A stretch of 64,000 bases of DNA from Thiohalomonas sp963783235. Its GTDB lineage: Bacteria; Pseudomonadota; Gammaproteobacteria; Thiohalomonadales; Thiohalomonadaceae. The notes beneath the pieces were generated by a model, which saw only the letters and a list, made by a program, of their open reading frames with translations, searched no databases and was not told the origin of the DNA. How positions within the stretch are numbered: the first letter of the stretch is position 1; the number at the start of each line of letters is the position of its first letter. Positions 7,370-16,481 of the stretch are shown here, in pieces. Both the position numbers and the translations under genes were made by a program. The DNA is taken from NCBI GenBank assembly GCA_963783235.1, contig CAWAMN010000001.1, positions 682,001 to 746,000 of the forward strand. Reading direction: 5' to 3'.

Positions 7370-7762
7370 ATGAGCGAAACAGATCTTAACACCCAAACGG
7401 AAGCACATGGGGAACCAAAGCAACAACCAAGGAGACGAGGCATGCTCACCAACGAAATGCTCCAGGAACGCACAAACCAAATCCCGCCTTCTGGGTTCGA
7501 CCCGAAGGGACCGCCCCCTAGCGCAAAAACAGCTAATCGGGGGCGCGGCCAGTTTTTTGTAATCACTACCGACAGAGTTCCTGAGCCGCTCCGGAAAGGT
7601 GACATGATCACCGTTGAGCCGGTCGATGTCGCACACCACGGTGACATAGTTGTGGTAGAAGTGACTGGCCAGCGGATATTCCTTCGATGCACAGAAGATA
7701 GGTACGACACCGAGCATTGCCGACTGATCGGGAAAGTGGTGTCCTATTCTCGCGGTCTATAG
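7370..7762 (+). CDS. S24/LexA-like protein without catalytic residues
   Basis: A 130-residue protein. The C-terminal half matches the S24 peptidase fold pattern: FFVITTDRVPEPLRKGDMITVEP, then GDIVVVEVTGQRIFLRC, then LIGKVVSYSR. In active LexA/CI/UmuD proteins the first segment carries the nucleophile in a GDSM motif, and the third has a Lys base (vKrl). Here these read TDRV and FLRC, so both catalytic residues are missing. The N-terminal ~55 residues are polar and show no clear DNA-binding domain. It may be a dimerisation-only relic or partner of an S24 repressor. Confidence 0.5.
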   Translation: MSETDLNTQTEAHGEPKQQPRRRGMLTNEMLQERTNQIPPSGFDPKGPPPSAKTANRGRGQFFVITTDRVPEPLRKGDMITVEPVDVAHHGDIVVVEVTGQRIFLRCTEDRYDTEHCRLIGKVVSYSRGL

Positions 7763-7864
7763 TCTCGCGAGCCCCGCAGCGGTCCGGCCTGGCGGGCGTT
7801 CTTGCTCGCCAGGAACCTTCTCAGGTATGTTGCCAGTAGGATTCGCTAAGGATGAGCCAAAGGC

Positions 7865-8702
7865 ATGCATCAGTTCCGGATTTCCTGGAAACTCTCCGCC
7901 CACCTGCTTCTCGGTTTTCTTTTTGTATTCAGTCTGACTGGATGCGCTCACTTCCACGGGAATTGGGCCCTCCAGCATTACAAAAAGGGGGAATACAGTG
8001 AGGCTTTAGCCAAAGCAGAACTCGGAGTTCAGCAGGGCTGATTCTTGGGCTCAGTTCATTAAAGGCCTGCTTTATGAGAAAGGTCTGGGTGATGTTGCCA
8101 AAAACGAAAAGGTAGCAATTCACTATTATCGCCTTGCCGCCAAACAGAACCACCTGAGCGCAATGAATAATCTTGCGCTGATATACAAGCGTCACGGTTT
8201 GGACAAGCCGGCCCGCCAGCTCCTCACTCACGCTGCCCGCTGGAATAATCGGGTAGCCATGGACAACCTGGAGTACTTCGGGTGGCCCGTTCCCTACCCT
8301 GATCTCTTTATGCGCCAGCAAGCGGGCGAATTGGTTGGGATGCTCGGGATTATCGCCATCATGGAAGGAATCGACTCCGCACCCCAGTCCTCATTTGTCG
8401 ACAAGGAACTACATGCCCCCCTCAGAACGCAATCTGCTCCGGCGCAACCAGCTGTACAAAGATATAGTTCAGGGTGTCTCGGTAATGGTGACTGCGATCC
8501 TGGCCAGACTTGCTTTATCACCCAGCTGTCCGCTCCCTACGGGAAGTGCATTGATCTAGTGGACCGAGACGGCATGCCGGTGATTCCAGGCAGCAATGTC
8601 GCACCGGTAAGAGATTTCCAGTGTTCCGGTGATAGTGAGTGCCCAGCAGGGTTTAGGTGCCAGCCATTTGACGATCCAGTTAGGGGATTCTGTACCCGAT
8701 AA
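7865..8702 (+). pseudogene. Sel1-repeat lipoprotein, frameshifted
   Basis: The first frame (7865-8041) encodes a lipoprotein signal with lipobox SLTGC and the start of a Sel1/TPR repeat (YKKGEYSEALAKAE), then stops at TGA 8039-8041. The next frame continues without a break in sense: ADSWAQFIKGLLYEKGLGD, then VAIHYYRLAAKQNHLSAMNNLALIY, which are Sel1 repeats, and ends at 8702. The C-terminus is Cys-rich (GDCDPGQTC, GDSECPAGFRC). The two frames join if one base is removed in AGCAGGGCTG around 8031-8040. Either the gene is broken or the sequence has a one-base error. Intact, it would be a periplasmic protein of about 279 residues anchored to the outer membrane. Confidence 0.65.
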
Positions 8703-8712
8703 AACTAGATGA

Positions 8713-8859
8713 ATGGGATTCGAAGATGAAGGACAGCGAAACGAACGCGCCGCCCGCGGAAAAACCCCGCCGGAGTTTCTTCAGCAATTGGAGCCGGGCG
8801 GACTCGCGGTTGATAGCGCCATCTACCCGGTAGGAGTCGGCGTGGTCAGGATGGGATAG
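8713..8859 (+). CDS. Possible 48-residue protein or gene remnant
   Basis: An open frame MGFEDEGQRNERAARGKTPP ... VVRMG. It lies between the frameshifted Sel1 gene and another short frame. Codon use looks protein-like, but there is no clear ribosome-binding site. It may be a decayed fragment. Confidence 0.25.
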   Translation: MGFEDEGQRNERAARGKTPPEFLQQLEPGGLAVDSAIYPVGVGVVRMG

Positions 8860-8874
8860 AACGATGGCCGCACC

Positions 8875-9084
8875 ATGCAGGCGGACTACGGCCAGATGGC
8901 CCGCCTTGTTCGAAATGACGAGGAGCGCGCACGGCTGGATTCCGCCTTCCGGGATTACAAAGCGGGCCACCGTCGCCGCTATCTCGCAGCACTGAACGCT
9001 GATTCGCGGACGATGAGCAGCACGATTGCCGCTAATGTTCGCCCTGGCGGGGGTTTGGCTCCTTGCCTGACCAAAGCAAGATAG
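8875..9084 (+). CDS. Short phage-type protein or fragment
   Basis: A 69-residue frame with an Arg-rich helical part (RLVRNDEERARLDSAFRDYK, HRRRYLAALNADSRTMSST). The segment with SRTMSS is reminiscent of conserved phage/plasmid proteins that are longer, and the C-terminus here (GGGLAPCLTKAR) looks out of frame. It is probably a truncated or frameshifted relic. The function is unknown. Confidence 0.3.
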   Translation: MQADYGQMARLVRNDEERARLDSAFRDYKAGHRRRYLAALNADSRTMSSTIAANVRPGGGLAPCLTKAR

Positions 9085-9132
9085 GTATTTTGGCTCGGGA
9101 TCAAAACAAAATTTCTAAAATGGAGTCACCTC

Positions 9133-9603
9133 ATGAGAAGGATTTTGATTGCTTTCTTGGCGCTTCTGGTCGTCGGCTGCGCGTCCGTGGAGAACAGGCC
9201 AAAAGTCATTGAGCAGGCCTATAGCTTCGCTCCATCACCGGGTCAAGCTGGCGTTTACCTCATCCGGGACACCCGGGATGCGCCGTCCTGGGAGCTAGAA
9301 GTGACGCTTTGGCAGATCCCAGAGGAGGAAGGTTTCGGCCGAAACTATCCGCTAAAGATGAAGAGCTTTGTGCGAGTGGATGTTCCGCCCGGCCGGTATA
9401 GACTAGAGGCTATGCCCGCAACAATGTCGATGTTTGATAACGCCGAGGCGACAGAAGCCGCGCTGGAGGCCGGCAAGGTTTACTACTACCGAATGGCGCC
9501 GGCCAGTTCGTTTTCGGGCACGGTGTTTTTTATGGATGAAGTAGAGCCCGAACAAGCCAAGCGCACCATTAAAGGCGAAGAGCTGACCCTGATGATGCGA
9601 TGA
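9133..9603 (+). CDS. Lipoprotein, DUF2846-like
   Basis: A 156-residue protein with a lipoprotein signal: MRRILIAFLALLVVGC, acylation at the Cys at about residue 16. The mature part is beta-rich (AGVYLIRDTRDAPSWELEVTLW, SFVRVDVPPGRYRLEAMPA, EAGKVYYYRMAP), the pattern of small DUF2846-type lipoproteins where a ligand-like fold presents PPG(R/K)Y and GKxYY turns. It is probably attached to the outer membrane. Such lipoproteins are common moron-type cargo in phage elements. The family assignment is from memory of the pattern and is tentative. Confidence 0.55.
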   Translation: MRRILIAFLALLVVGCASVENRPKVIEQAYSFAPSPGQAGVYLIRDTRDAPSWELEVTLWQIPEEEGFGRNYPLKMKSFVRVDVPPGRYRLEAMPATMSMFDNAEATEAALEAGKVYYYRMAPASSFSGTVFFMDEVEPEQAKRTIKGEELTLMMR

Positions 9604-9680
9604 TTCGGTCGTTAAGCGGGCCAAAAAGATTCTCGAGCAGTGGATGAAGAAGTAGCCCGCGGCACGCCGGATTTTCCTAG

Positions 9681-10247
9681 GGCGGCTGCTCAACTGAACC
9701 GACCGAAACGCAGAGCACTTACCTTTCTCAGTCCGAAATCCAGGAACTTCCCGCCCGTATTCGCACGAGCGCCCAACGGCGCCAGCTTGCCGCGATGGGG
9801 ATAAACTCGGTTACGGGCGCAGATGGAAAACTCAGGGTGTTACGAGCCCACCATGACGCCGTTTTGTCGGGCGGGGTAATAAGGAAGCTACCGGGACCCA
9901 AATGGCCGAAAGCCGTTCGCCAAAGAAGTGGAACCGAACTGGGACGCTTTGGAGTGAAGAAAGAACCTGTTTTCCCGCCGCGAGTACTGCGGCTTCGCGA
10001 TGCGCCCAATCGATCGAGGTTCAATACCGAAGTCCGGCCGTATGTGACCGAAGCCCCGATGGGAAAGCAGGGGATCGCCTTTGACCGGCTCGAGTTGGAT
10101 GCCTGGTGGGAGGAATATAAGAGCTGGCAAGGACGGCAGTCCAAGGGGAAACGTCAAGAGGGCCGGAAAGACGGGGCCAAGGATCGATTTCACAAAGCAG
10201 TTGCTTCAGCACGAAAAAGAGGGTCCGACGGTTCCGAAGTAAACTAG
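9681..10247 (+). CDS. DUF4224 / excisionase-like fusion at the element edge
   Basis: The frame is open from 9681, although the first ATG is at 9795. Residues read upstream of that ATG (YLSQSEIQELPARIRTSAQR, then RQLAAMGINSVTGADGKLRV) fit DUF4224, a small domain coded next to phage integrases. The C-terminal part (RLRDAP, RFNTEVRPYVTEAPMGKQGI, AFDRLELDAWWEEYK) fits the AlpA/excisionase-like proteins found beside integrase genes. No ATG, GTG or TTG begins the full frame, so it may start at 9795, be degenerate, or result from a fusion. It marks the right edge of the element; no integrase is in the window. Confidence 0.5.
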   Translation, partial: GGCSTEPTETQSTYLSQSEIQELPARIRTSAQRRQLAAMGINSVTGADGKLRVLRAHHDAVLSGGVIRKLPGPKWPKAVRQRSGTELGRFGVKKEPVFPPRVLRLRDAPNRSRFNTEVRPYVTEAPMGKQGIAFDRLELDAWWEEYKSWQGRQSKGKRQEGRKDGAKDRFHKAVASARKRGSDGSEVN

Positions 10248-10717
10248 GCCCGTTCCACCCTCACCAAAATGCACCATCAAAGGCTCTAGCTACCTTCTTA
10301 GAGGGGTATAATTGGGGGTATATAATTACTCGAACTGAATATTATCCCGTAAAATTAGCTAGTTGGTGCCGTTATTTGCGTCCGGCCCCGGCACCATCAT
10401 AAATTCAACAAGTCAGCGCTGCCGGGTTCAATGCCAGGACCAACGGCCAAAACGTGTACCCCGTGATTGGTCCCCGTTTTGGTCCCCGTTTTAGCGTCGC
10501 TTGGATATCTCCCCGCAAACCTCTATCCGTTTTCGACTGCGTGAGATGAACGGGGTTTACGTTAGCGCCAATTAGAGCAGCTCGGGTCTTCGCGCCTGTC
10601 CATGTCGTCGATGCACCTTCGAGAAGGTATACCATCGACTAACCTCCGTAGCTCTTGGCTTCCCGGCTTTACTTCAATACGATTGGTCGGCTGCCCACTT
10701 AGCAAAAGAAATGAGCC
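10248..10717. other. Non-coding boundary region between phage element and restriction gene
   Basis: No convincing gene is seen in these 470 bp. They hold an AT-rich stretch (10310-10350), an 8-bp inverted repeat TGGTGCCG/CGGCACCA (10364-10371 and 10389-10396) and an exact tandem 12-bp repeat (10469-10492). An attachment site could lie here, but the left end of the element is outside the window, so no direct repeat can be tested. Confidence 0.4.
10469..10492 (+). repeat. Tandem 12-bp direct repeat
   Basis: GGTCCCCGTTTT occurs twice head to tail. It lies between the excisionase-like gene and the restriction enzyme gene and could be an integrase arm site. That is speculative. Confidence 0.4.
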
Positions 10718-12519
10718 ATGAGCACCGATCTCAGGGAAGACACCCCGCCATCCGCTTCCAAGTCCGCCACCATTGAAGACTTCATCGCCCGCTGGGCCGG
10801 TGCCGGTGGCTCGGAACGGGCCAATTATCAGCTCTTCCTCACGGAGCTTTGCAGTCTGCTGGGACTGCCCCAACCGGACCCTGCCAGCGACGATACCGAG
10901 CAAAACGCCTACGTCTTCGAGCGCCGGGTCGACATCAGCAACCCCGACGGCACCACCAACCGTGGCTACATCGACCTCTATCGCCGAGGGGCTTTCGTGC
11001 TGGAAGCCAAGCAGACGGGAAAGGAGCTGGATAGCCAGGGCTGGGACAAGGCGATGCTCAAGGCCCAGAATCAGGCCGACCAGTACGTGCGGGCGCTGCC
11101 GGCGGAAGAGGGCCGCCCACCCTTTATCGTTGTCACCGATGTCGGGCGCTCCCTTGAACTCTACTCCGAGTTCACGCGCTCCGGCGGCACCTATGTACCC
11201 TTCCCGGACCCCAGCAGTCACCGCATCCGCATCGAGGATCTGCGCGACTCCGCCATCCGCGAGCGCCTGCAACTTTTGTGGCTCGATCCGGATGCACTCG
11301 ACCCCGGTAAACACGCCGCCCGCGTTACCCGCCAGATCAGCGACAGACTGGCAGAGTTGGCCCGCTCCCTGGAACAGGACGGCTACGAGGTGGAGCGGGT
11401 TGCCCACTTTTTGAAGCGCTGCCTGTTCACCATGTTCTGCGAGGACGTGGAACTGCTTCCCAAGGGCAGTTACACCGAGCTGCTGGAAAAACTAAAAGGC
11501 CAGCCCGAGCACTTCGCCAACTCCATGCGCGCCCTCTGGGAGACCATGAACAGGGGCGGCTTCGAGGGGCAGTTGATGGCCGAGGTTCAGCGCTTCAACG
11601 GGGGCCTGTTCCGGGATATTGACCCCATTCCACTATCGCGAGACCAGATTCAGCTCTTGATCGAGGCGGGCCGCGCCGATTGGCGCTACGTCGAGCCGGC
11701 GATCTTCGGTACGCTGCTGGAGCGTGCCCTTGACCCGCGCGAGCGGCACAAGCTCGGTGCTCACTACACACCCCGCGCCTATGTGGAGCGGCTGGTGATG
11801 CCGACCCTCATCGAACCCCTGCGGCAGGAGTGGAGCGCGATACAGGTCGCGGCCGAAACCTGGTTGCAACAGGAAAAACCCGACAAGGCCCTGGAGCAGC
11901 TTCGGGCGTTTCATTACCGGCTCTGCCAGGTGCGCGTGCTCGACCCGGCCTGTGGCAGCGGCAACTTTCTCTATGTCGCGCTGGAGCACCTCAAGCGGCT
12001 GGAGGGTGAAGTCCTCAACCTCATCCGTGATCTCTCCGCCGGCCAGCAGGCCTTCGACACCGAAGGGCTCACGGTCGACCCGCACCAATTCCTCGGCTTG
12101 GAGCTCAACCCGCGCGCCGCCGCCATCGCCGAGGTGGTGCTCTGGATCGGCTACCTTCAGTGGCACTATCGACTTTATGGCAAGCTCAACCTCCCCGAGC
12201 CCATCCTGCGCGACTTTCATAATATCGAGTACCGCGACGCGCTGGTCGAATACGACGGTCGCGAACCGATGCTTGGTAATGACGGCGAGCCCGTCACCAT
12301 TTGGGACGGCATCAGCTACAAGACGAGCCCGATCACGGGGGAGCTAATCCCCGATGAGGACCAGCGCATACCCGTCTACCGCTACATTAACCCGTGCAAA
12401 GCCGAGTGGCCGGAGGCGGATTTCATCGTGGGGAATCCACCGTTTATCGGCGCCTCCACCATGCGCCGCGCCCTGGGCGACGGCTATGTCGACGCCGTAC
12501 GCGATACCTACAAAGGCTG
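10718..12519 (+). pseudogene. N-terminal 600 residues of a fused restriction endonuclease-methyltransferase, split by an IS
   Basis: The frame encodes a MmeI/type IIG-like single-chain restriction-methylation enzyme. A PD-(D/E)XK-type nuclease motif is visible as D86 followed by E96-A-K98. The helical connector comes next, then HKLGAHYTP (345-353), methyltransferase motif I DPACGSGNF (409-417), LELNP (461-465) and motif IV NPPF (573-576). The chain is cut after the TYK codons by the IS4-family insertion at 12517. Deleting the IS and one 9-bp repeat rejoins it in frame to 13873 onward. No separate specificity or helper gene is nearby, consistent with a stand-alone enzyme. As it stands it is inactive. 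Confidence 0.85.
12508..12516. repeat. 9-bp target-site duplication, left copy
   Basis: CTACAAAGG directly precedes the left inverted repeat of the IS. The same 9 bp follow the right end at 13864-13872. Confidence 0.9.
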
Positions 12520-13863
12520 AAGAATCCCCACGAATTACAGAGCCAACTGATTGACTAACAAGGAAATAGGGGTGGACATGCATCTCTGGGCATGATCTTC
12601 TTGCGGTTGCGAAACGAAAGAAGCCAGCCGTAAGGAGATAGAGATGCACGCCACCGACCTGATTGAGGCAAATTTTGGAGCCGAGTGTCAAGCAATGCAC
12701 AAGGTTCGGTTCTCGGCTGTGCAAGCCGGAATCGAGGCGGCACTTGTCGGCAAGTGCGTCTCGGTCACAGGTCTGGGGCGACGTTCACCCCGGCCTGTGA
12801 CAGAGAAGGCATCGATAAAGCAGATGGACAGGCTGATCGGCAACCCGCATTTGGGGCGCGAGGCGCCAATGCTTTATCGGGCCATGGCGCACTGGAGCAT
12901 CGGCCAGGCAGAGCGTCCTTTAGTGTTAATCGATTGGTCTCCGGTATCGCACGACGAGAAATTCCACGTTTTGCGCGCCTCCATTCCAGCGGGAGGACGA
13001 GGCAAGACGCTTTACCAGGAGGTCCATCCGCAATCGCAGTGTGGGAATCGGGATGTCCAATCAAATTTCCTCAGAACGCTGGCGCAAGTGGTACCCGAGC
13101 ATTGCCGTCCCATTTTTGTCACCGATGCCGGTTTCAAGAACCCCTGGTTCCGAGCGGTCGAGGCGATGGGGTGGGACTGGATTGGGCGCATTCGCGGGAC
13201 TGTCCAAGTCGCTCGTTCCGAAGAAGATAAGTGGTTGAGTGCCAAGCTCCTTGGGTATTTGCTTGAGAGCGACGAGCGCACATTTATGGGCGAATTTTCC
13301 TTGGCCAAGAGTTCACCGCTGAGCTGCGCGATTTATGGACTTCGTAAGCCGCCCAAGGGCCGCGTCGACAGGAATAAAAAGGGTCGCCGTTCTCAGGCTG
13401 GAAAGAGTCGTGAGAATGCCGCCCGAGAGCGCGAGCCCTGGGTCATTGCAACATCCCTCTCCGGCAGCTCGGCAATCACCGATGAGGTCATTGCTGCCTA
13501 TGCCAAGCGCATGCAAATCGAAGAGGCATTCCGCGATACCAAGGACGAATACTACGGCCTGGGCCTGAACCGCTCGCGCTCTCGTTCAGCCGAACGTTTT
13601 GACGTGCTGCTGCTCATCAACGCACTGGCACTGTTCGTTGCATGGCTGTTCGGAAAGGTAGCGGAGCAGCACGAAGTCCACTTCCACTATCAAGCCAACA
13701 CGATCCGTACCCGCCGGGTTTTGTCATTCGTCTTTTTGGGCCTGCGCGTACTGGATCGCAGACCACTAGCGTTCGGAGAGGCCGATGTTGCTCAGGCCCG
13801 TAGGGATTTGGCCTCGGAGATCCAGCCGAGCACTCCGCTATGAAATTCGTGGGGATCCTTCAG
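12517..13863 (+). mobile_element. Complete IS4-family insertion sequence (1347 bp)
   Basis: The ends are inverted repeats: left CTGAAGAATCCCCACGAATT (12517-12536) and right, read inward, CTGAAGGATCCCCACGAATT (13863-13844), 19 of 20 matching. A 9-bp direct repeat flanks it. One transposase gene fills it. The perfect target duplication and restorable host frame point to a fairly recent insertion into the restriction enzyme gene. Confidence 0.93.
12644..13843 (+). CDS. IS4-family DDE transposase
   Basis: A 399-residue cut-and-paste transposase with an RNase H-like DDE core. D1 lies in VLIDWSPV and D2 in FVTDAGF. The Glu lies in the IS4 signature Y-x2-R-x3-E-x6-K, seen exactly as YAKRMQIEEAFRDTK. 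The N-terminal ~80 residues bind DNA in this family. AAGGAG at 12631-12636 sets the start. The length (about 400) is normal and no frameshift is visible, so the element may still be active. The stop codon lies 1 bp before the 20-bp right inverted repeat. Confidence 0.92.
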   Translation: MHATDLIEANFGAECQAMHKVRFSAVQAGIEAALVGKCVSVTGLGRRSPRPVTEKASIKQMDRLIGNPHLGREAPMLYRAMAHWSIGQAERPLVLIDWSPVSHDEKFHVLRASIPAGGRGKTLYQEVHPQSQCGNRDVQSNFLRTLAQVVPEHCRPIFVTDAGFKNPWFRAVEAMGWDWIGRIRGTVQVARSEEDKWLSAKLLGYLLESDERTFMGEFSLAKSSPLSCAIYGLRKPPKGRVDRNKKGRRSQAGKSRENAAREREPWVIATSLSGSSAITDEVIAAYAKRMQIEEAFRDTKDEYYGLGLNRSRSRSAERFDVLLLINALALFVAWLFGKVAEQHEVHFHYQANTIRTRRVLSFVFLGLRVLDRRPLAFGEADVAQARRDLASEIQPSTPL

Positions 13864-13872
13864 CTACAAAGG
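13864..13872. repeat. 9-bp target-site duplication, right copy
   Basis: CTACAAAGG follows the right end of the IS and matches 12508-12516. Confidence 0.9.
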
Positions 13873-15555
13873 CGTCGTCCCGGATTCCGCCGACTTCGTT
13901 ATGTATTGGTGGCACATCGCGGCGGAAAAGGTACGCAAGGGTGAGGCGAGGCGTTTCGGTTTCATCACCACCAACAGCCTCAAGCAGACCTTCAACCGGC
14001 GCGTGCTGGAGCCGCACCTGAATGATACGAAAAAACCGCTTTCGCTGGTTTTTGCGATTCCCGACCACCCGTGGGTGGACAGTACCGACGGAGCGGCGGT
14101 GCGGATCGCGATGACTGTCGGCGCCGCGGGCGAGCAGCCGGGGCAGTTGCGGCAGGTGGTGCATGAAGCAGAAGGAGAGGAGGCGCGCAGCGTCCGACTC
14201 GAACGGCGCGAGGGCAAGCTGTTTGCTGACCTCACTACTGGCGCCAATGTGGCCGGTGCGGCTTCACTTGCCGCCAACGGAAACATCAGTTCTCCAGGGG
14301 TAAAACTCCACGGTGCCGGTTTCATTGTTAGCGCCGAAGAAGCTGTGGACCTGGGCTATGGGAGCTACCCGGAACTGGAACAGGTGATACGGGACTATCG
14401 AAACGGCCGGGATCTCACCCAGACGCCGCGAGGAGTGAAGGTCATCGACCTTTTCGGTCTTGAGTCGGGCGAAGTGCGAAACCGTTATCCTGCGGTCTAT
14501 CAGTGGGTACTGGAACGGGTAAAGCCCGAACGGGATCAAAACAAACGGGCGACTTACCGCGAAAACTGGTGGATTTTCGGTGAACCGCGCCGTGAGTGGC
14601 GCGCCATGTCGGCCGGGCTTAGTCGCTACATCGCGACGGTGGAAACCACCAAGCACCGCGTTTTTACTTTTCTGGATGCGTCGATTCTTCCCGATAACAT
14701 GCTGGTGAATATCGCTAGCGATGACGGAGCGTATATGGGTATCCTCTCCAGTCGTATCCATGCGCTCTGGGCTTTGGCAGCAGGGGGAGGCTGGGGATGG
14801 GGAACGATGCTCGATACAACAAAACCCGCTGCTTCGAAACCTTCCCCTTTCCGGATATGACCGAAGGGCAAGCCGCCCGAATCCGCGAACTGGCCGAACA
14901 ACTGGACGCCCACCGCAAGCGCCAGCAGGCCGAACACCCGGACCTGACCCTCACCGGTATGTACAACGCGCTGGAGAAGATCCGTGCCGAAGAGCCGCTG
15001 ACCCAAAAGGAACAGACGATCCACCAGCAGGGACTCGTCTCCCTCCTGCGTGAACTGCACGACGATCTGGACCTCGCTGTGTTTGCCGCCTACGGCTGGG
15101 ACGATCTCGCCGAGGTTCTGGTCGGCCGTCCCGGTGCGACAACGCCGCTGCCTGATAAGCCGACCGAGCAGGCCGAGGCGGAAGAGGCACTGCTGAGTCG
15201 CCTGGTGGAACTCAACCGCGAACGCGCCGCCGAAGAGGCCCAGGGCCACGTCCGCTGGCTGCGGCCCGACTACCAGGCCCCCGAAAGCGATCAGACCGAG
15301 GCCGAATTCAAGGCCGATAAGACGGCTGCGCCGGATCAGGCGGCCGCGCCCGTAAAGAAACCAACTTGGCCCAAGGACATCCCCGCTCAGGTCGAGGCGG
15401 TCCGCCGGCTGTTGGAGATCGGCCCTCAAACGACCGAGGCTATAGCCACCCACTTCAAGCGAAAACCGCTCAAGGGCGTGACTCAAGTGCTCGCGGCACT
15501 CGAAGCGCTGGGGCATGCAAAACGACTCGGCGGCAGCTGGTGCAGTAGCTCTTAA
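13873..15555 (+). pseudogene. C-terminal part of the restriction-methylation enzyme, with an extra frameshift
   Basis: The frame continues from the IS junction as GVVPDSADFVMYWWHIAAEKVR, the segment that follows motif IV in these enzymes. It runs through a target-recognition-like region (RENWWIFGEPRREWR) to about residue LAAGG. At the G run 14783-14787 the frame breaks: the first frame runs on only to 14860, while the sense continues in another frame from about 14788 (RLGMGNDARYNKTRCFETF) to 15555. One extra G (GGGGGG) would restore it. The C-terminus has a long helical region and a winged-helix-like end (IGPQTTEAIATHFKRKPLKG). So the gene carries two independent lesions. Confidence 0.8.
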
Positions 15556-15778
15556 CGCGGGATCGCAACTGATCTACGGGAGCCCGAAACAGGCCGGCCA
15601 CCTACCCTAAACGGAACTCTAACACCTATTAGATTACAGCCGAGATCCCGGGCCAACTTAATGGGGGACTTTTTCAACAGAATCGGCCAGGAGCGGTCGC
15701 TGGATTTTTATGCCAAACGGCCGGCAAGCACAGGTAAGCGACCGATAAGCGTTTCGCCGGCAGGCGTGGAAAATGCCC
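15556..15778. other. Intergenic stretch without a recognised gene
   Basis: No gene is supported. A weak relic of a repeat end (GACTTTTTCAACAGAATCGG, 15667-15686) and an imperfect inverted repeat around GCGGTCGCT / AGCGACCG are seen. The MITE-1 copy follows. Confidence 0.4.
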
Positions 15779-15779
15779 T

Positions 15780-15879
15780 TAGCAGGCTGTTGAAAAAGGC
15801 TTTGTGTCCCTTCTCCCTGAGGGAGAAGGTTAGCCCCAGCCCTCTCCCTCTGGAGAGGGTGTTTTTCAACAGCCTGTTA
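15780..15879. repeat. MITE-1 copy A (short form, about 100 bp)
   Basis: The terminal inverted repeats are TAGCAGGCTGTTGAAAAA (left) and the complement of TAACAGGCTGTTGAAAAA (right). Inside are two REP-like hairpins, CTTCTCCCTGAGGGAGAAG and CCCTCTCCCTCTGGAGAGGG. The right terminal TTA is, on the minus strand, the TAA stop of the 15877-16461 gene. It lacks the central segment of the 146-bp copies at 27158, 32800 and 40445. Confidence 0.85.
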
Positions 15880-16461
15880 GGGTTGCATCAACTGCATCGC
15901 AAGGAACATGTAGCCCATCGATGCGGCCATTAAGGCGATGCTCATCTCGCCTTTGAACGAACCGTTATTGAGTGGCACGAAGCACGCCTTTTCGCCCGGT
16001 CCCAGAGTATTGCCCCGTTTGGTGTCATTGCACATTCCGGTCAGCCAGGCCACGGTTTCGATCCCGAAATAGCCGACCAGTGCAAAACTGAGCCAACTGA
16101 TCCAAAGGTGCGTTGGCATCCACATATAGACCATCGCTGCCTGCTGGGCGAAGGCGAGTAGCCATAAGAAGCTGAAGGGGAGCCCCTTTGCCCGGCGTTT
16201 CAGCATCCAAATAATCAAGGCCGCCGAGACCGCCGTATAGATGGCGATCCCGACGGCCTCGGGGATCCATTTCCAGCCAAACTCCATTGAGGGGAGCCGG
16301 TAGAGCATGCCGGTCAGCATTACAACGTGAGTGGAGTGATACCAGCGGTTCTGCCCGGCCATGCGGATGATGTGGCCACAATGGAAAACCAGGACGGACG
16401 CGAGAATAATGACCCAGCTAACCGTTACCCAAACCGGCAAAAGGTCAGGCGTCGCAGCCAT
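15877..16461 (-). CDS. Five- to six-segment His/Met-rich membrane protein (DUF5134-like), probably copper-related
   Basis: A 194-residue inner-membrane protein with several hydrophobic segments. Clusters of possible copper ligands lie in or near the membrane: FHCGHIIRMAG, YHSTHVVMLTGMLYR, AAMVYMWMPTHLW, and Met-rich C-terminal MSIALMAASMGYMFLAMQLM. This resembles DUF5134-type proteins. It lies next to a Csp-type copper-storage protein, which supports a copper role by inference. The stop codon TAA is supplied by the end of MITE-1 copy A. The original C-terminus may have been a little different. Confidence 0.5.
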   Translation of the reverse strand: MAATPDLLPVWVTVSWVIILASVLVFHCGHIIRMAGQNRWYHSTHVVMLTGMLYRLPSMEFGWKWIPEAVGIAIYTAVSAALIIWMLKRRAKGLPFSFLWLLAFAQQAAMVYMWMPTHLWISWLSFALVGYFGIETVAWLTGMCNDTKRGNTLGPGEKACFVPLNNGSFKGEMSIALMAASMGYMFLAMQLMQP

Positions 16462-16481
16462 AGCGATCCCTTTCAGCTTAT

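Noticed and set aside
10364..10396. Possible tRNA 3' end (GGCACCA) as an attachment site
   Set aside because: It is part of an 8-bp inverted repeat. No T-arm or anticodon arm can be folded upstream.
10562..11407. Minus-strand 281-codon frame under the restriction enzyme gene
   Set aside because: It is a shadow of the plus-strand gene, which has conserved methyltransferase motifs and nuclease residues.
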